NCBI GenBank assembly: GCA_027494035.1
Contig: JAOSJQ010000001.1
Coordinates: forward strand, 2,046,001 to 2,110,000
From: UTCFX2 sp002050125
GTDB taxonomy: Bacteria > Chloroflexota > Anaerolineae > Anaerolineales > UBA4823
Direction: 5' to 3'
DNA: 64,000 nucleotides
The number at the start of each line of letters is the position of its first letter. The stretch's first letter is position 1. The position numbers were made by a program, and so were the translations under genes. Of this stretch, positions 18,598-26,950 are shown in pieces. The notes under the pieces were generated by a model. It did not search any database and was not told the DNA's origin. It was given only the letters and a program-made list of their open reading frames with translations.

Positions 18598-19188
18598 ATG
18601 GAAACCTCACAGGAAGCTTTACATCTGGAGCAAGGACGAAACCTAGCCCGGCGGCTGTACGACCTCAAGCTGGATCAGCTTCAAAATATCGACGATAACC
18701 AGCAGAAGGATTACTTAGCTGATTTTCCGCTGCTAAGCAAAGAAGAATTTAACGATGTTCGCCTGCAAGTGATTGATGCCAAGCGGATGCAACAACTCCA
18801 GGTAGGTTGGTTCTCCGTCCCGCGCGATCTGGCTGTCCTTGTGTTTGTATTGGTCACATTGATTCTTGATTGGCGTTGGGGAGCTATTACCGCAACGTTT
18901 ACCCTGATATTGTTTGAGAGCCTCTTTCAGGTTTATTTTAGCCCACAGATGTACGCTGGTCTTGGCTCCCTGGTCTGGTTTACATACCCAGCTTACGTGT
19001 TGTTAGCCTGGGTGCTCTATTCTCGTGGTATGGCTTGGTATTGGATTGCCGTTGCCGTGGCAGGGCTATGGGGAGGTTCTTATCTGGCAGGACTCATTGT
19101 CCGCATTCCGATGCGATTTTACATTAATTCCAGAGCTGCGGCGTTTAAACGGAAGTCCAGCACAGCTTCTGGAGGAAATTACAAGTGA
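18598..19188 (+). CDS. Unrecognised four-helix membrane protein
   Basis: 196 residues from ATG 18598, 20 bases after ptsI. The soluble N-terminal 75 residues are charged and helical (LEQGRNLARRLYDLKLDQLQ). Four hydrophobic segments follow (LAVLVFVLVTLILDW, GAITATFTLILFESLF, LGSLVWFTYPAYVLLAWVLY, WIAVAVAGLWGGSYLAGLIV) with a basic tail. I do not recognise the family. Being downstream of ptsHI suggests co-transcription, but nothing in the sequence ties it to sugar transport. It converges with the HAD gene, overlapping by 10 bases. Confidence 0.65.
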   Translation: METSQEALHLEQGRNLARRLYDLKLDQLQNIDDNQQKDYLADFPLLSKEEFNDVRLQVIDAKRMQQLQVGWFSVPRDLAVLVFVLVTLILDWRWGAITATFTLILFESLFQVYFSPQMYAGLGSLVWFTYPAYVLLAWVLYSRGMAWYWIAVAVAGLWGGSYLAGLIVRIPMRFYINSRAAAFKRKSSTASGGNYK

Positions 19189-19841
19189 TCGGTTAGCCAT
19201 TGGGCAATCTGGCTGCAAATATCACTGAAATCGGTAAAACTCAGCGCTGGAATTTTATGTTCCTGGCAGTACACAGCCAATGCATCCTTGGCAAACACCA
19301 GGTCTGCTTCCATAACGGCATCTTGATCTGAGCGACCGTCGCCAATGTAGATCACCAACCCATCTTTTTGCTGATAATGACGGACAACCAGGGGCTTGCA
19401 AACACCTGCCATGGGTGTTAGCGGGTCGTACCAGGGAAACTCGCAGGTTAGTTTATTCTCTCCAAAGACCATATGGTTCGAGATAATCGGTAAGCCCTGG
19501 ATACCATGCGCTCCTAAAACGGTTTCGATCGCCCAATCCAAGCCATCACTAACAATGACCAGTTCAATATCATTCTGACGTGAAAAAGTCACCAGTTCGT
19601 AAAAGGTCGGATCGATCGGAATAGAGGTCAAAGCGGCAGCAATTTCTTCTTGACTGGCAGTAATGGTTTCAAATGTACGCAGGATTTCTTCACGGGTATC
19701 AATCAGGTATTGTGACCATAACTTTAGGTAATACAAGCCGCAGCCTGCGAACTTTTCGTATATGAAATCTGTCAGGTCGGACGGTGTAATCGTCCCATCA
19801 AAATCACACAGGATCGTAAGTTTAGGGGTTCGATCAGCCAT
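19179..19841 (-). CDS. HAD-superfamily phosphatase (MtnX/PSP-like)
   Basis: 220 residues. Motif I is LCDFDGTITPSD. Motif II lies in ELVIVSDGLDWAIE, and motif IV in IYIGDGRSDQDAVMEAD. The subclass is IB, resembling MtnX-like and phosphoserine phosphatase-like enzymes. The cap region contains YYLKLWSQYLIDTRE. The substrate is not determinable. Its position at the distal end of the PTS gene group suggests a phosphorylated sugar or a by-product of that pathway, which is inference only. A large hairpin (19910-19970) lies just upstream. Confidence 0.8.
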   Translation of the reverse strand: MADRTPKLTILCDFDGTITPSDLTDFIYEKFAGCGLYYLKLWSQYLIDTREEILRTFETITASQEEIAAALTSIPIDPTFYELVTFSRQNDIELVIVSDGLDWAIETVLGAHGIQGLPIISNHMVFGENKLTCEFPWYDPLTPMAGVCKPLVVRHYQQKDGLVIYIGDGRSDQDAVMEADLVFAKDALAVYCQEHKIPALSFTDFSDICSQIAQWLTDHL

Positions 19842-19909
19842 AAGAAGTGGTAATTTTAATTACATGACCTTTTCAATTGTCGAGGCAGCGCAGTACACAG
19901 ACCAGCGCG

Positions 19910-19970
19910 AACACTAAAACTGAGTGATCGGTTGCGCTGGCATTGCATACGATCACTCAGTTTCGGTGTT
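19910..19970. repeat. Long imperfect inverted repeat (21-base arms)
   Basis: The arms 19910-19930 and 19950-19970 pair at 19 of 21 positions around a 19-base loop. A second nested pair, CCAGCGC at 19902-19908 and GCGCTGG at 19934-19940, can also form. It lies between two leftward genes. The plus-strand 3' side is only moderately T-rich, so it may be a terminator, a processing site or a repeat-family element. Confidence 0.6.
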
Positions 19971-20019
19971 GTTATCGTTTTCTGCGATTGATCTGCCTCA
20001 CAAAAACAAATAGCAAACC

Positions 20020-20457
20020 CTATTTATTCTTGGGTAGTTTGCGACTCAGTTGCTTAGCCCAGGCATCAACCGCAGCTTCACTGATAACATTTTGCTGCCA
20101 TTGATCATTAACGCCAACATCGGCAGCCATCGCTTTTTGGATAGGTCTGGGATGTTTTTCGATCCAACGGATCCAGGTTGGTTTCAAAAAATTAGGGGGG
20201 CGAGACGTAATATATATCGTCAGCCCTGCCACGATCACGATTAAAGCGATATAAGCATAAAAGATATATACCCCTTGTTTGGAAACGAAATCATATATGC
20301 TTGCCAGGATAAACAAGATCCCGAGTGGGATGTACCCAACCATAGTACGCGGCGATTTCCAATAAACAGGTTTCATGTTTCCCAGGCGGATAAAAACGCC
20401 CACGAAAACAAAGAGTACTCCCAATACGGAGACCGCCAAATTCGGATCGATATTCAT
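20020..20457 (-). CDS. Unrecognised four-helix membrane protein in the PTS gene group
   Basis: 145 residues with four hydrophobic helices (AVSVLGVLFVFVGVFIRLG, YIPLGILFILASIYDFVS, VYIFYAYIALIVIVAGLTIY and a weaker one). A cytoplasmic C-terminal tail contains RWIEKHPRPIQKAMAADVGVN. No family is recognised. ATG 20457 lies 8 bases downstream of the ceramidase-like gene stop at 20466. It is therefore probably co-transcribed with the sugar locus. Confidence 0.65.
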   Translation of the reverse strand: MNIDPNLAVSVLGVLFVFVGVFIRLGNMKPVYWKSPRTMVGYIPLGILFILASIYDFVSKQGVYIFYAYIALIVIVAGLTIYITSRPPNFLKPTWIRWIEKHPRPIQKAMAADVGVNDQWQQNVISEAAVDAWAKQLSRKLPKNK

Positions 20458-20465
20458 GCAGTCCT

Positions 20466-21749
20466 TTAAAGCAAAGCCATTGCCGCCTGTGTAAGCTGGC
20501 TCGCCGCAGTTTCATCAAAGGGGCTGGTTAGCGCCTCATAGGTTTCAGCCGTGATGGAGGCTGCGTCGGGTAAATAGCCTCGATAATCATTTGCATAACT
20601 GACAACCACGGTTGGGTTTGCCGGGCTTTCCGCCTTGATCGCAAGCACTGTGCTGGCGAAAGGTTCGCCAGGTATCGTCAGGAAGGCTAACGGCTCAATT
20701 CGAAGAACTTGAACCTGTGTGTCGACAAATGCGGCGCCGCTGTTTTCTTGGATCCTAGCCAGTTGGACTTGAGCCCCCTCCACCTTGGTAACCGCTTTGC
20801 GAATTTCACCATGTGGTCGTTTAGCCTGGCGCATGTTGTCCAGCTCGGTCTGTAGCTGATTAAGCTGCGATTGAGCGTCTTCCAAAGAAGGTAGAGGCCG
20901 CAGAGCCAATTTTACCGGGCTGATCCGTCCTGAAAGAGCTGCTTCTGGGATTGGATTGACAAGCTGCATTTGTTTCAGCACTTCGCCCGCCAGGATTCCC
21001 CCAATGCGCTCTACCTCGTCGAAACCCTGACCGCGCCGGTCGAACCGCGTGCTCACATCACCGGTAGCGCCATTTGTGAAGAGAAAGATCGTACCAGGGT
21101 AAATTTTTTTAAGTTCGGCTCGCGCTGCCCCTGGGTAATCAGCAGATAATGCCAGATTATCCGGACCGAGTACGGTTGGATGGCATCCATAATTCATCAA
21201 TACAGCCAAGGGCTGACCGTCGATGCGATCCACGCGGAGGATATTGACTTCGTCATCTGATAAGCCATTGATTGGATCATTGCGGTTGCTGCCTATTCCG
21301 TGCACCCAACCCTGACCCATTCCTACTTGAGCAGGTTGAAGATGGTTCTTAGCCCAAATCCCTGCCCCGATTACTCGCTGCAAGACCGACTCCTGAAGTT
21401 GAAGATCCTCGTCAGGGCTGAGCAGCGGGATTTTTCCCAGAAAGCCGGCTGGTCCTGAATGGGTGTGGCTGGCTGCAACAAGGATGCAGTCCTCCGCGAC
21501 GCCCAGCAAGGGCGAAAGAGCAGCGCGTAGACGATTGGTAAAGGATAGGGTAACCGCGATCAGGTCGAGGGTGATAAAAGCGATAGCCGAATCGTGTGAC
21601 TTGAGCACCAACAATGAAGCGTACAAAGGATCGTGAACGTCATTGGAAGGATTTTTCCGCGCGCTGTATCCCTCCATGCGCGCCCCGATCGGCGGGGTGA
21701 TCTCTGCTGCTATCGCTGCCGCAAATAGCTCTCTCTTTTGATTCGTCAT
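20466..21749 (-). CDS. Neutral/alkaline ceramidase-like hydrolase
   Basis: 427 residues resembling the N-terminal catalytic domain of neutral/alkaline non-lysosomal ceramidases: AEITPPIGARMEGYSARK, ITLDLIAVTLSF, and the metal-site motif AASHTHSGPAGF. Further conserved blocks are MNYGCHPTVLGPDNLALSADYPG and FTNGATGDVSTRF. No signal peptide is present, so the protein appears cytoplasmic, unlike true ceramidases. Bacterial members of this superfamily often sit in carbohydrate-use loci. Here it lies between PTS IIB and an unknown membrane gene. An amide- or ester-cleaving role on an imported amino-sugar derivative is possible but unproven. Confidence 0.75.
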   Translation of the reverse strand: MTNQKRELFAAAIAAEITPPIGARMEGYSARKNPSNDVHDPLYASLLVLKSHDSAIAFITLDLIAVTLSFTNRLRAALSPLLGVAEDCILVAASHTHSGPAGFLGKIPLLSPDEDLQLQESVLQRVIGAGIWAKNHLQPAQVGMGQGWVHGIGSNRNDPINGLSDDEVNILRVDRIDGQPLAVLMNYGCHPTVLGPDNLALSADYPGAARAELKKIYPGTIFLFTNGATGDVSTRFDRRGQGFDEVERIGGILAGEVLKQMQLVNPIPEAALSGRISPVKLALRPLPSLEDAQSQLNQLQTELDNMRQAKRPHGEIRKAVTKVEGAQVQLARIQENSGAAFVDTQVQVLRIEPLAFLTIPGEPFASTVLAIKAESPANPTVVVSYANDYRGYLPDAASITAETYEALTSPFDETAASQLTQAAMALL

Positions 21750-21764
21750 TTTTTATCGTGTTCG

Positions 21765-22265
21765 TTATTTAGCCCATTCCGGCAAGGTTTTTTCAATCGT
21801 TGGCCAATATTCAGCATCCGAACTATCCGGCAACATCCGGCAAGTGATTTTGATGCCGGCATCATGGATTGCTTTTAAAGCCTTCACCCCGGCTTCGGTC
21901 AGAAATACGGTATTGGAGATTTTTTTAGAGTTGCGGACATAAGCCTGGTTACCCAGATTTAGAACCGGCAGTTTCAATCCTTTTTCTACTAAGCCCCAAC
22001 CGTCTTCCGGATATTTGGCTAGAATGAAGATGTTTTCCTTTTCGGATTTGGGATCCAGGCAGTAATCAACCGTTTCCTGGACGGTCATCACTGAAACCTT
22101 TGCGTCAGCCGGCGCGACTGCTTTAAGCACCGCTACCTGAAGAGGATCGTTCGCAACTTGATCGTTGCACACAATGATATGGTTAATGTTTAATGCTGCA
22201 TTCCACAGGACTAAAATCTGACCATGGATCAGGCGGTTATCCATTCGAACATGGCGGACAGTCAT
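21765..22265 (-). CDS. PTS system mannose/fructose/sorbose family IIB component
   Basis: 166 residues. Cytoplasmic phosphocarrier that takes phosphate from IIA and gives it to the sugar. The active-site His is in VRMDNRLIHGQILVLW (about residue 14), the hallmark of this EII class. Further conserved features are IIVCNDQVANDPLQ and the PVLNLGN segment. The length is standard for a stand-alone IIB. It follows IIA with a 30-base gap and precedes the ceramidase-like gene by 15 bases. Confidence 0.95.
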   Translation of the reverse strand: MTVRHVRMDNRLIHGQILVLWNAALNINHIIVCNDQVANDPLQVAVLKAVAPADAKVSVMTVQETVDYCLDPKSEKENIFILAKYPEDGWGLVEKGLKLPVLNLGNQAYVRNSKKISNTVFLTEAGVKALKAIHDAGIKITCRMLPDSSDAEYWPTIEKTLPEWAK

Positions 22266-22295
22266 TTATTTTCTCCCTAATGATGAGCTATGTGA

Positions 22296-22712
22296 TTAAG
22301 AACGTTCCAGACCTTTGATGCTTGCCAACCGGCGAATGCTCTCCGGGGCAACCTGGAGCACTAACTCTACAGCATCATTTAGACTCATGCCTTCGCGCTG
22401 GACAACCAACTCAACCAGCATTGGCAGATTCACCCCGGTTATGACCTCCAACGGTCTTTCTGGAGAAGCAAGAACCAACCGGGCGCTGGCGTTGAATGGG
22501 CTGGCGCCGAAAAGATCCACGAAGATCAGCACGCCCTCGCCGCTGTCTACCGCATTGACCGCCTGTTGGATTCTTTCTATCAGGCTTTCTATATCTTCGG
22601 TTTCCAGCAAGGCGACAGCGCGCACAGCCTCTTGCTCGCCTGCGATCATTTGCATGGCGTCGATCAAGCCCTCGGCTAGCTTACCATGGCTTACCAGCAC
22701 TAAACCGATCAC
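22296..22712 (-). CDS. PTS system mannose family IIA component
   Basis: 138 residues. It accepts phosphate from HPr. The phospho-acceptor His is in IGLVLVSHGKLAEGL (about residue 9). DLFGASPFNASARL and GVNLPMLVELV are typical of the EIIA-Man fold. A GTG start at 22712 is supported by GAGAGG upstream. The order in the leftward transcript is SIS protein, IIA, IIB. Confidence 0.93.
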   Translation of the reverse strand: MIGLVLVSHGKLAEGLIDAMQMIAGEQEAVRAVALLETEDIESLIERIQQAVNAVDSGEGVLIFVDLFGASPFNASARLVLASPERPLEVITGVNLPMLVELVVQREGMSLNDAVELVLQVAPESIRRLASIKGLERS

Positions 22713-22724
22713 TCTTTTACCTCT

Positions 22725-23435
22725 CTACAGATCTAAAAGGTATGGTAAATGATTATAACGCTGAATCACTTTTTCATTAAAGGCTTCTGAGCCGTCCAAG
22801 TTGGCGCTCATCAAAACGGGCGGTTCGTAGTCATGCTCCAGCAAGTATTGAATGGCTTCGACGATCACAGCGTTTAGGATCGCAGCGCCCAGGACAGTGG
22901 AGAGGGCTCCAGCCTTGGGGAGCAAGCCAGGGTATGATATTGATGCATCGCCGGCTGTGACCTTCGAGTCGATGACTACGTCGCCAAATTCAAAAAGTTT
23001 CTTGCCAGATGAATGCCGCGAACTCACCTGGTTGGTGTGTTCCATCGATGTTAGAACCACGACCGTAATACCTTTACTGCGGGCATCCATGGCGACTTCG
23101 ATAGGCTCGGGATTGCGCCCAGAGTTCGAGATCACAAACAGCAGGTCCCCCGCCTTGTATGGGGCATTCTCGACGAGAATAGTGCCATACCCCTCCAGTT
23201 TTTCAGCCTTGCCTTTCAGCGGATCGATAATTGCCTCTATCGGGTAGAGGCCCCCCGCGCGGGCGTGGATTTCCACAGCCAGAAGCTGTGAATGACCGCT
23301 GCCGAAGGTAAAGACCATATGCCCTTTCATGATCGTTTCACCGACCAGCTCGGCTGCCTTGCAGATGGCTTGCGCCTGGGTTTCCTTGATCATTTTGACG
23401 CGCTCTGCGACGATATCCAGGTATGTTTGGTACAT
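22725..23435 (-). CDS. SIS-domain phosphosugar protein (UPF0309-like), copy 1
   Basis: 236 residues from ATG 23435, with GGAG spaced 7-8 bases upstream. An in-frame TTG at 23447 is less likely. The SIS fold is shown by VFTFGSGHSQLLAVEIHARAGG, FVISNSGRNPEPIEVAMDA, and the conserved TSMEHTNQVSSRHSSGKKL block. SIS proteins isomerise or bind phosphosugars. The natural substrate of this subgroup is unknown. It has a clear paralogue at 26951-27691 in the same locus (shared NSGRN and SRHSSGKKL blocks), an unusual duplication around one PTS. Confidence 0.88.
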   Translation of the reverse strand: MYQTYLDIVAERVKMIKETQAQAICKAAELVGETIMKGHMVFTFGSGHSQLLAVEIHARAGGLYPIEAIIDPLKGKAEKLEGYGTILVENAPYKAGDLLFVISNSGRNPEPIEVAMDARSKGITVVVLTSMEHTNQVSSRHSSGKKLFEFGDVVIDSKVTAGDASISYPGLLPKAGALSTVLGAAILNAVIVEAIQYLLEHDYEPPVLMSANLDGSEAFNEKVIQRYNHLPYLLDL

Positions 23436-23499
23436 AATCTTCTCCAATGGTTTGATCTCATCTTGATGGATTGACAGGAATTGTCTGAAAAAACAAAAT

Positions 23500-23543
23500 C
23501 TGTGGTTTCGACCGCCACAGATAAATGACGGTCGAAACCACAG
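23500..23543 (-). terminator. Intercistronic hairpin between PTS IID and the SIS gene
   Basis: Perfect 15-base arms CTGTGGTTTCGACCG (23500-23514) and its complement (23529-23543) flank a 14-base loop. On the minus strand the stem is followed by ATTTTGTTTTTT, as in a rho-independent terminator. Because more PTS genes continue in the same direction, it may give partial termination or protect the upstream IIC-IID message. The plus-strand side is also T-rich. Confidence 0.75.
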
Positions 23544-23597
23544 TGTTATTGTTTTTCGGCAGCTCCTGTCATCTTTCCGAAGAGTCGGACGAATGGA

Positions 23598-24420
23598 TTA
23601 GCTGAGGACGCCAATAGCACCCAAGACGAAGCCAACAATGACGAGCACAAGAATCACTCGCGTTGGGCTCCACCCCCGCTTCAGCAGCCAGTATGCAAGA
23701 CCGACCGCCAGAACTGGCAACAGATAGGGAACGATTGCGTCCAATTGATCCTGAATAACCACTTTGTTCACCACTTCTTCGCCGTTTACCATCGCTGAGG
23801 TGGTGATTGTCAAGGGCGTCTTGACGCCGACGATCGAGGGGGCAAACCCACCGATCACGATCAAGCCGATGATGGTGGCAGCCTCCGTTATTCTAGCAAT
23901 AGCACCCGAACCAAAAGCAGTTATCAGTTTTTCACCCTGCCTGTACGCCCAGAAGAACTGCCAGTATCGAACTGCCAGGTAGGGGAAGAATACCAGGAGT
24001 ATAACCAAGATGGGCCCAAGAATGCTCCCTTGCAGCGCCAGACCAGCTCCAATCGAGAAGATGATGGAGTTGTACAGCGCCCACACTACGGTATCGCCCA
24101 CACCAGCCAGTGGACCCATCAAGCCAACTTTCAGACCTTCTGTTGTTTCCAGTGAAGCGCCAGATTCTTCAAGTGCAGCATGAGCGCCGATGATGAAGGG
24201 CATGCCAACGACCGGGTTAGTGTTAAAAGAAGTTAAGGTTCGTGATAAAAGCTTCTTTGAAATCCTCGGGATCGGGATGGAGCCTCTTTAAGATCGGCAG
24301 TATCGAATAGCAGTAACCCACTGACTGCATACGCTCATAGTTCCAACCGCATTGAGACATAAATACATAGCGCCAGAAGGACTTTAACAAATCAGAACGT
24401 TCAAGTTTGATGGCGTCCAT
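23598..24420 (-). CDS. PTS system mannose family IID component (one frameshift in this sequence)
   Basis: Membrane component that forms the sugar channel with IIC. The N-terminal part (KLERSDLLKSFWRYVFMSQCGWNYERMQSVGY) and the C-terminal part (MPFIIGAHAALEESGASLETTEGLKVGLMGPLAGVGD) lie in different frames. Removing one T from the T4 run (plus-strand A at 24225-24228) joins them as LNFFNTNPVVGMPFIIG, the standard IID sequence, giving about 274 residues. Several C-terminal helices follow, including AYWLLKRGWSPTRVILVLVI. The start lies 3 bases after the IIC stop. Confidence 0.9.
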
Positions 24421-24423
24421 GGG

Positions 24424-25173
24424 TTATGCAACCTCCTTTGGCTGGTACTTCAGGGATTGGAAGATCAACGTTATGGCAACGGCTGCAAATGCGATACCTA
24501 ACAGCGGGATCTTCAGATAAGCAAATAAAACGAAGCCCAGGAGCAGGAAGTAAAAATACTTGCCGACTGGCATGATCTTAAGCAGCATGGCAAAGCCCAA
24601 AGCGGGTAGCAAATGCCCAACTGCCAGAATGCCATTGTTGATCCAGGGATTAGCGGTGAAGAAATTGGATAAAGCGGTGACCAATGTCTCACCGAAGGCG
24701 ATGCCCAGGAAGATCGGGATGGCACGTGAAAAGCCCCAGATCATATGGCTGAAATAAGCCATCATTCTTTCGAAACCTTGGGCGTCTCCTTTTTCAGCGT
24801 ATGCATCGGCGCGGTGGACAAAGATGAAGTTCAAGAAGCGGTTAAGGATGTCGACCTGGGTTAGCAATAAAGCGGCTGGAACAGCCAATGCCAATCCCGT
24901 TGCAAAGCTGGTTCGCGCTCCGAAATAGGTGCCCAGAATGGCACCAGCAATGTAGTCTGGTATGGTTGCACCGCCGTACGTGTAGACACCCAGAGCCATC
25001 AATTCTAGGGTGCCGCCAACCAGCAGGCCCATCTGCACGTCCCCCACGATCAGACCCGTGACTGTACCAGCAATCAATGGGCGGGAGGCCATAATGAAAT
25101 TGGTCGCCAGCATATCATAAACACAGATGTAGCCCCAAACGCCCAAGATTATTCCGGCAATTATTGGATTCAT
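24424..25173 (-). CDS. PTS system mannose/sorbose family IIC component
   Basis: 249 residues with about seven to eight hydrophobic helices. The family blocks MASRPLIAGTVTGLIVGDVQMGLLVGG and GATIPDYIAGAILGTYFGA are present. It forms the translocation channel with IID in the inner membrane. AGGATAACAATA precedes ATG 25173. The specificity (mannose, GlcNAc, GalNAc, sorbose and others) cannot be read directly. The neighbouring nagA argues for an N-acetylated amino sugar. Confidence 0.93.
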   Translation of the reverse strand: MNPIIAGIILGVWGYICVYDMLATNFIMASRPLIAGTVTGLIVGDVQMGLLVGGTLELMALGVYTYGGATIPDYIAGAILGTYFGARTSFATGLALAVPAALLLTQVDILNRFLNFIFVHRADAYAEKGDAQGFERMMAYFSHMIWGFSRAIPIFLGIAFGETLVTALSNFFTANPWINNGILAVGHLLPALGFAMLLKIMPVGKYFYFLLLGFVLFAYLKIPLLGIAFAAVAITLIFQSLKYQPKEVA

Positions 25174-25210
25174 TATTGTTATCCTCCGATCAAAAATGAA
25201 ATTAACGAAT

Positions 25211-25900
25211 CTACATAAGCAGTGGTATTACCCTCGTAAATTCATCTTCGATAGAGCCTCCTTTCATCTGAACCGGGCAGTGCGTAAGGTACTGATAGAG
25301 ATACATCCCAAAATCACCTCGGCTTCAAGTAGCGATAAGCATGTTAATTGGGTTTAGAGAATTATTCCTACTTGTAAGCGCAATCAGCCAATTGAACCGA
25401 TCGAGGTTTGGAAACTTTGCCCGGAATGGAAACTCGACTTCATGTGAAGCCGCTTGACCGCTCAATAGTGGTTTTCGTAACCAGTTGTAAAACGGGGCTT
25501 TTTGAGATTTTACCAGCGTTCTAAATGCTGAAAACCAGGCGTAACCGAAGTAAATACTCTTATACTCAGAGCCAGCGATATAACTCTTAGCCCGGAATGC
25601 ATCTTTAAGATACCGAAGGGTGTCAATCGTCGGTTCCATTTTCTCAGCCCGGTCGGTAAGCATGCCTGTGCTTAAGATCGAAATGAGGCGATTAGGTTGC
25701 TTTATCTCACAATAAGCTTGGCGAACGGTCGTCGGCTGACGAATGGCTGAACGCCAATACTGTGAATAGAAATGAAATGGGAATGACTTTCTATCCAGAT
25801 TGAAACCGCTCGCCTCAAGTCATCTTAAGCAACTGGTTTTTGTACCGATTGAAATGCCTGGCGTGATAAATTCTGTTTCAATATGGTAATATCCCACCAT
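25211..25900 (-). pseudogene. Unrecognised reading frame with two internal TGA codons, first gene after the PTS promoter
   Basis: From ATG 25900 a single frame continues for 229 codons to TAG at 25213-25211, interrupted only by TGA at 25822-25820 and TGA at 25327-25325. The translation looks protein-like across both stops: HIETEFITPGISIGTK before the first, SFPFHFYSQYWRSAIRQP and YFGYAWFSAFRTLVKSQK between, and FGMYLYQYLTHCPVQMKGG after the second. The 3' end lies 37 bases before PTS IIC. I recognise no family. It is probably a recently inactivated gene of the PTS operon, since other genes here use TGA as stop and TGG for Trp. Recoding or base-call error are alternatives. Confidence 0.45.
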
Positions 25901-25922
25901 ACTGAGACATACCGTTTCATAA

Positions 25923-25943
25923 ATGCTATAAATACTATAGCAT
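25923..25943. promoter_or_regulatory. Perfect palindromic operator candidate in the PTS divergent region
   Basis: ATGCTATA (25923-25930) and TATAGCAT (25936-25943) form a perfect 8+8 inverted repeat with a 5-base centre AATAC. It covers the -10 box of the leftward PTS promoter, so binding by a dimeric repressor would block transcription. A GntR or similar sugar-responsive regulator is a reasonable guess, but no regulator gene is in the locus. Confidence 0.65.
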
Positions 25944-25961
25944 ATCTAAATGCGTTGTCAA
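25934..25961 (-). promoter_or_regulatory. Strong sigma-70-type promoter for the PTS operon
   Basis: On the minus strand TTGACA (25961-25956) is spaced 16 bases from TATAGT (25939-25934). The transcript would start near 25927 and run into the interrupted frame and then PTS IIC-IID. The overlap of the -10 box with the palindrome at 25923-25943 suggests repression in the absence of the sugar. Confidence 0.75.
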
Positions 25962-26030
25962 TATAAAGTTATAATAATTAACAGTGGACTTGAAAAATAG
26001 TTACGCTTAAATTGCCTGGAGATACAAATC

Positions 26031-26867
26031 ATTTCTCAACCAAATTTTCCGCTTCCGGACATCCGTTTGATCGCTATCGATCTAGATGGTACCTTGCTGG
26101 ACAGTCATAAGAAGCTGCCAGCAGGGTGTGCAGCAGTATTCAAAGAAGCCTGGCGGGCAGGTGTATATATTTCAATTATCACCGGTCGCAATCTCTGTTC
26201 CGTCCATACGATAGGGAAGGAATTGCATTTAAGTGGGCCACATGCCAGTTCGGGTGGGGCTCTCGTGTGCGGAAATGGCGGACGCCCGGTCTATGCCCGC
26301 CATTTTCTAAAAAAAGAGGATATACGCAAGATTGTAGGAATTTGCCGGCGTTGGAATTTGACTATCTTTCTAGAGAACGCTAATCGTATTCTTGTTGAAA
26401 ATAACAGCGGGCGTTATTTAGAAGTGAGGCAGCCCCACTATCATTGCATCCCGCAGTTATGTGATGACATTCTCCTGAAATTAAATTTTCAACCGCTCAA
26501 AGCGACGATCATCGGCGAACACCTTGATCTAATTCGCGCTCAAGCAGACTTTGACAACTGTCAAAACTGCTTCCACACCACAACAACCGGAGAGCAGAAC
26601 ATCGAGATCACCTCATCTGGAGTCAATAAAGGTTCTGCTTTACGCGAGATATCCGCAGTCACGGGCATTCCCTTGCAGAATATTATGGCTATCGGCGACA
26701 GCCCAAACGACTTGAGTATGTTACAAGAGGCCGGGGTCAGCGCAGCCGTAGCCAACGCCCAGCCTGAAGTACAACAGGTTGCACAAATGATCGTCCCTTC
26801 CAACGATCAGAGTGGGGTGCTATGGGCAATTAAGAACCTGGTGCTGCCTTCCGTATTTTTGAAATGA
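26031..26867 (+). CDS. Cof-type HAD hydrolase
   Basis: About 267-278 residues. Motif I IAIDLDGTLLDSHKKLP, motif II IITGRNL, and the C-terminal IMAIGDSPNDLSMLQEAG with GVNKGSALREI mark the Cof/IIB class, which removes phosphate from sugar phosphates and nucleotides. The start is uncertain. TTG 26067 begins right at motif I with no Shine-Dalgarno. An ATT at 26031, preceded by GGAG at 26017-26020, gives the usual short extension before motif I. It is first in the rightward arm of the divergent amino-sugar locus, before SIS copy 2 and nagA, so a sugar-phosphate substrate is likely. Confidence 0.82.
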   Translation: MSQPNFPLPDIRLIAIDLDGTLLDSHKKLPAGCAAVFKEAWRAGVYISIITGRNLCSVHTIGKELHLSGPHASSGGALVCGNGGRPVYARHFLKKEDIRKIVGICRRWNLTIFLENANRILVENNSGRYLEVRQPHYHCIPQLCDDILLKLNFQPLKATIIGEHLDLIRAQADFDNCQNCFHTTTTGEQNIEITSSGVNKGSALREISAVTGIPLQNIMAIGDSPNDLSMLQEAGVSAAVANAQPEVQQVAQMIVPSNDQSGVLWAIKNLVLPSVFLK

Positions 26868-26950
26868 AAATGCTTATTTCGGCGTGGCTTTTTAAATGCT
26901 GAAGGCTCAAGAAATCACTAGAGATTTCCAGTATCGAAAAGGAGACAGGA

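Noticed and set aside
25211..25900. TGA as a sense codon in this organism
   Set aside because: Many genes here end in TGA with tight start overlaps (pth, ptsH, efp and others), and Trp is encoded by TGG throughout, so the standard code applies.
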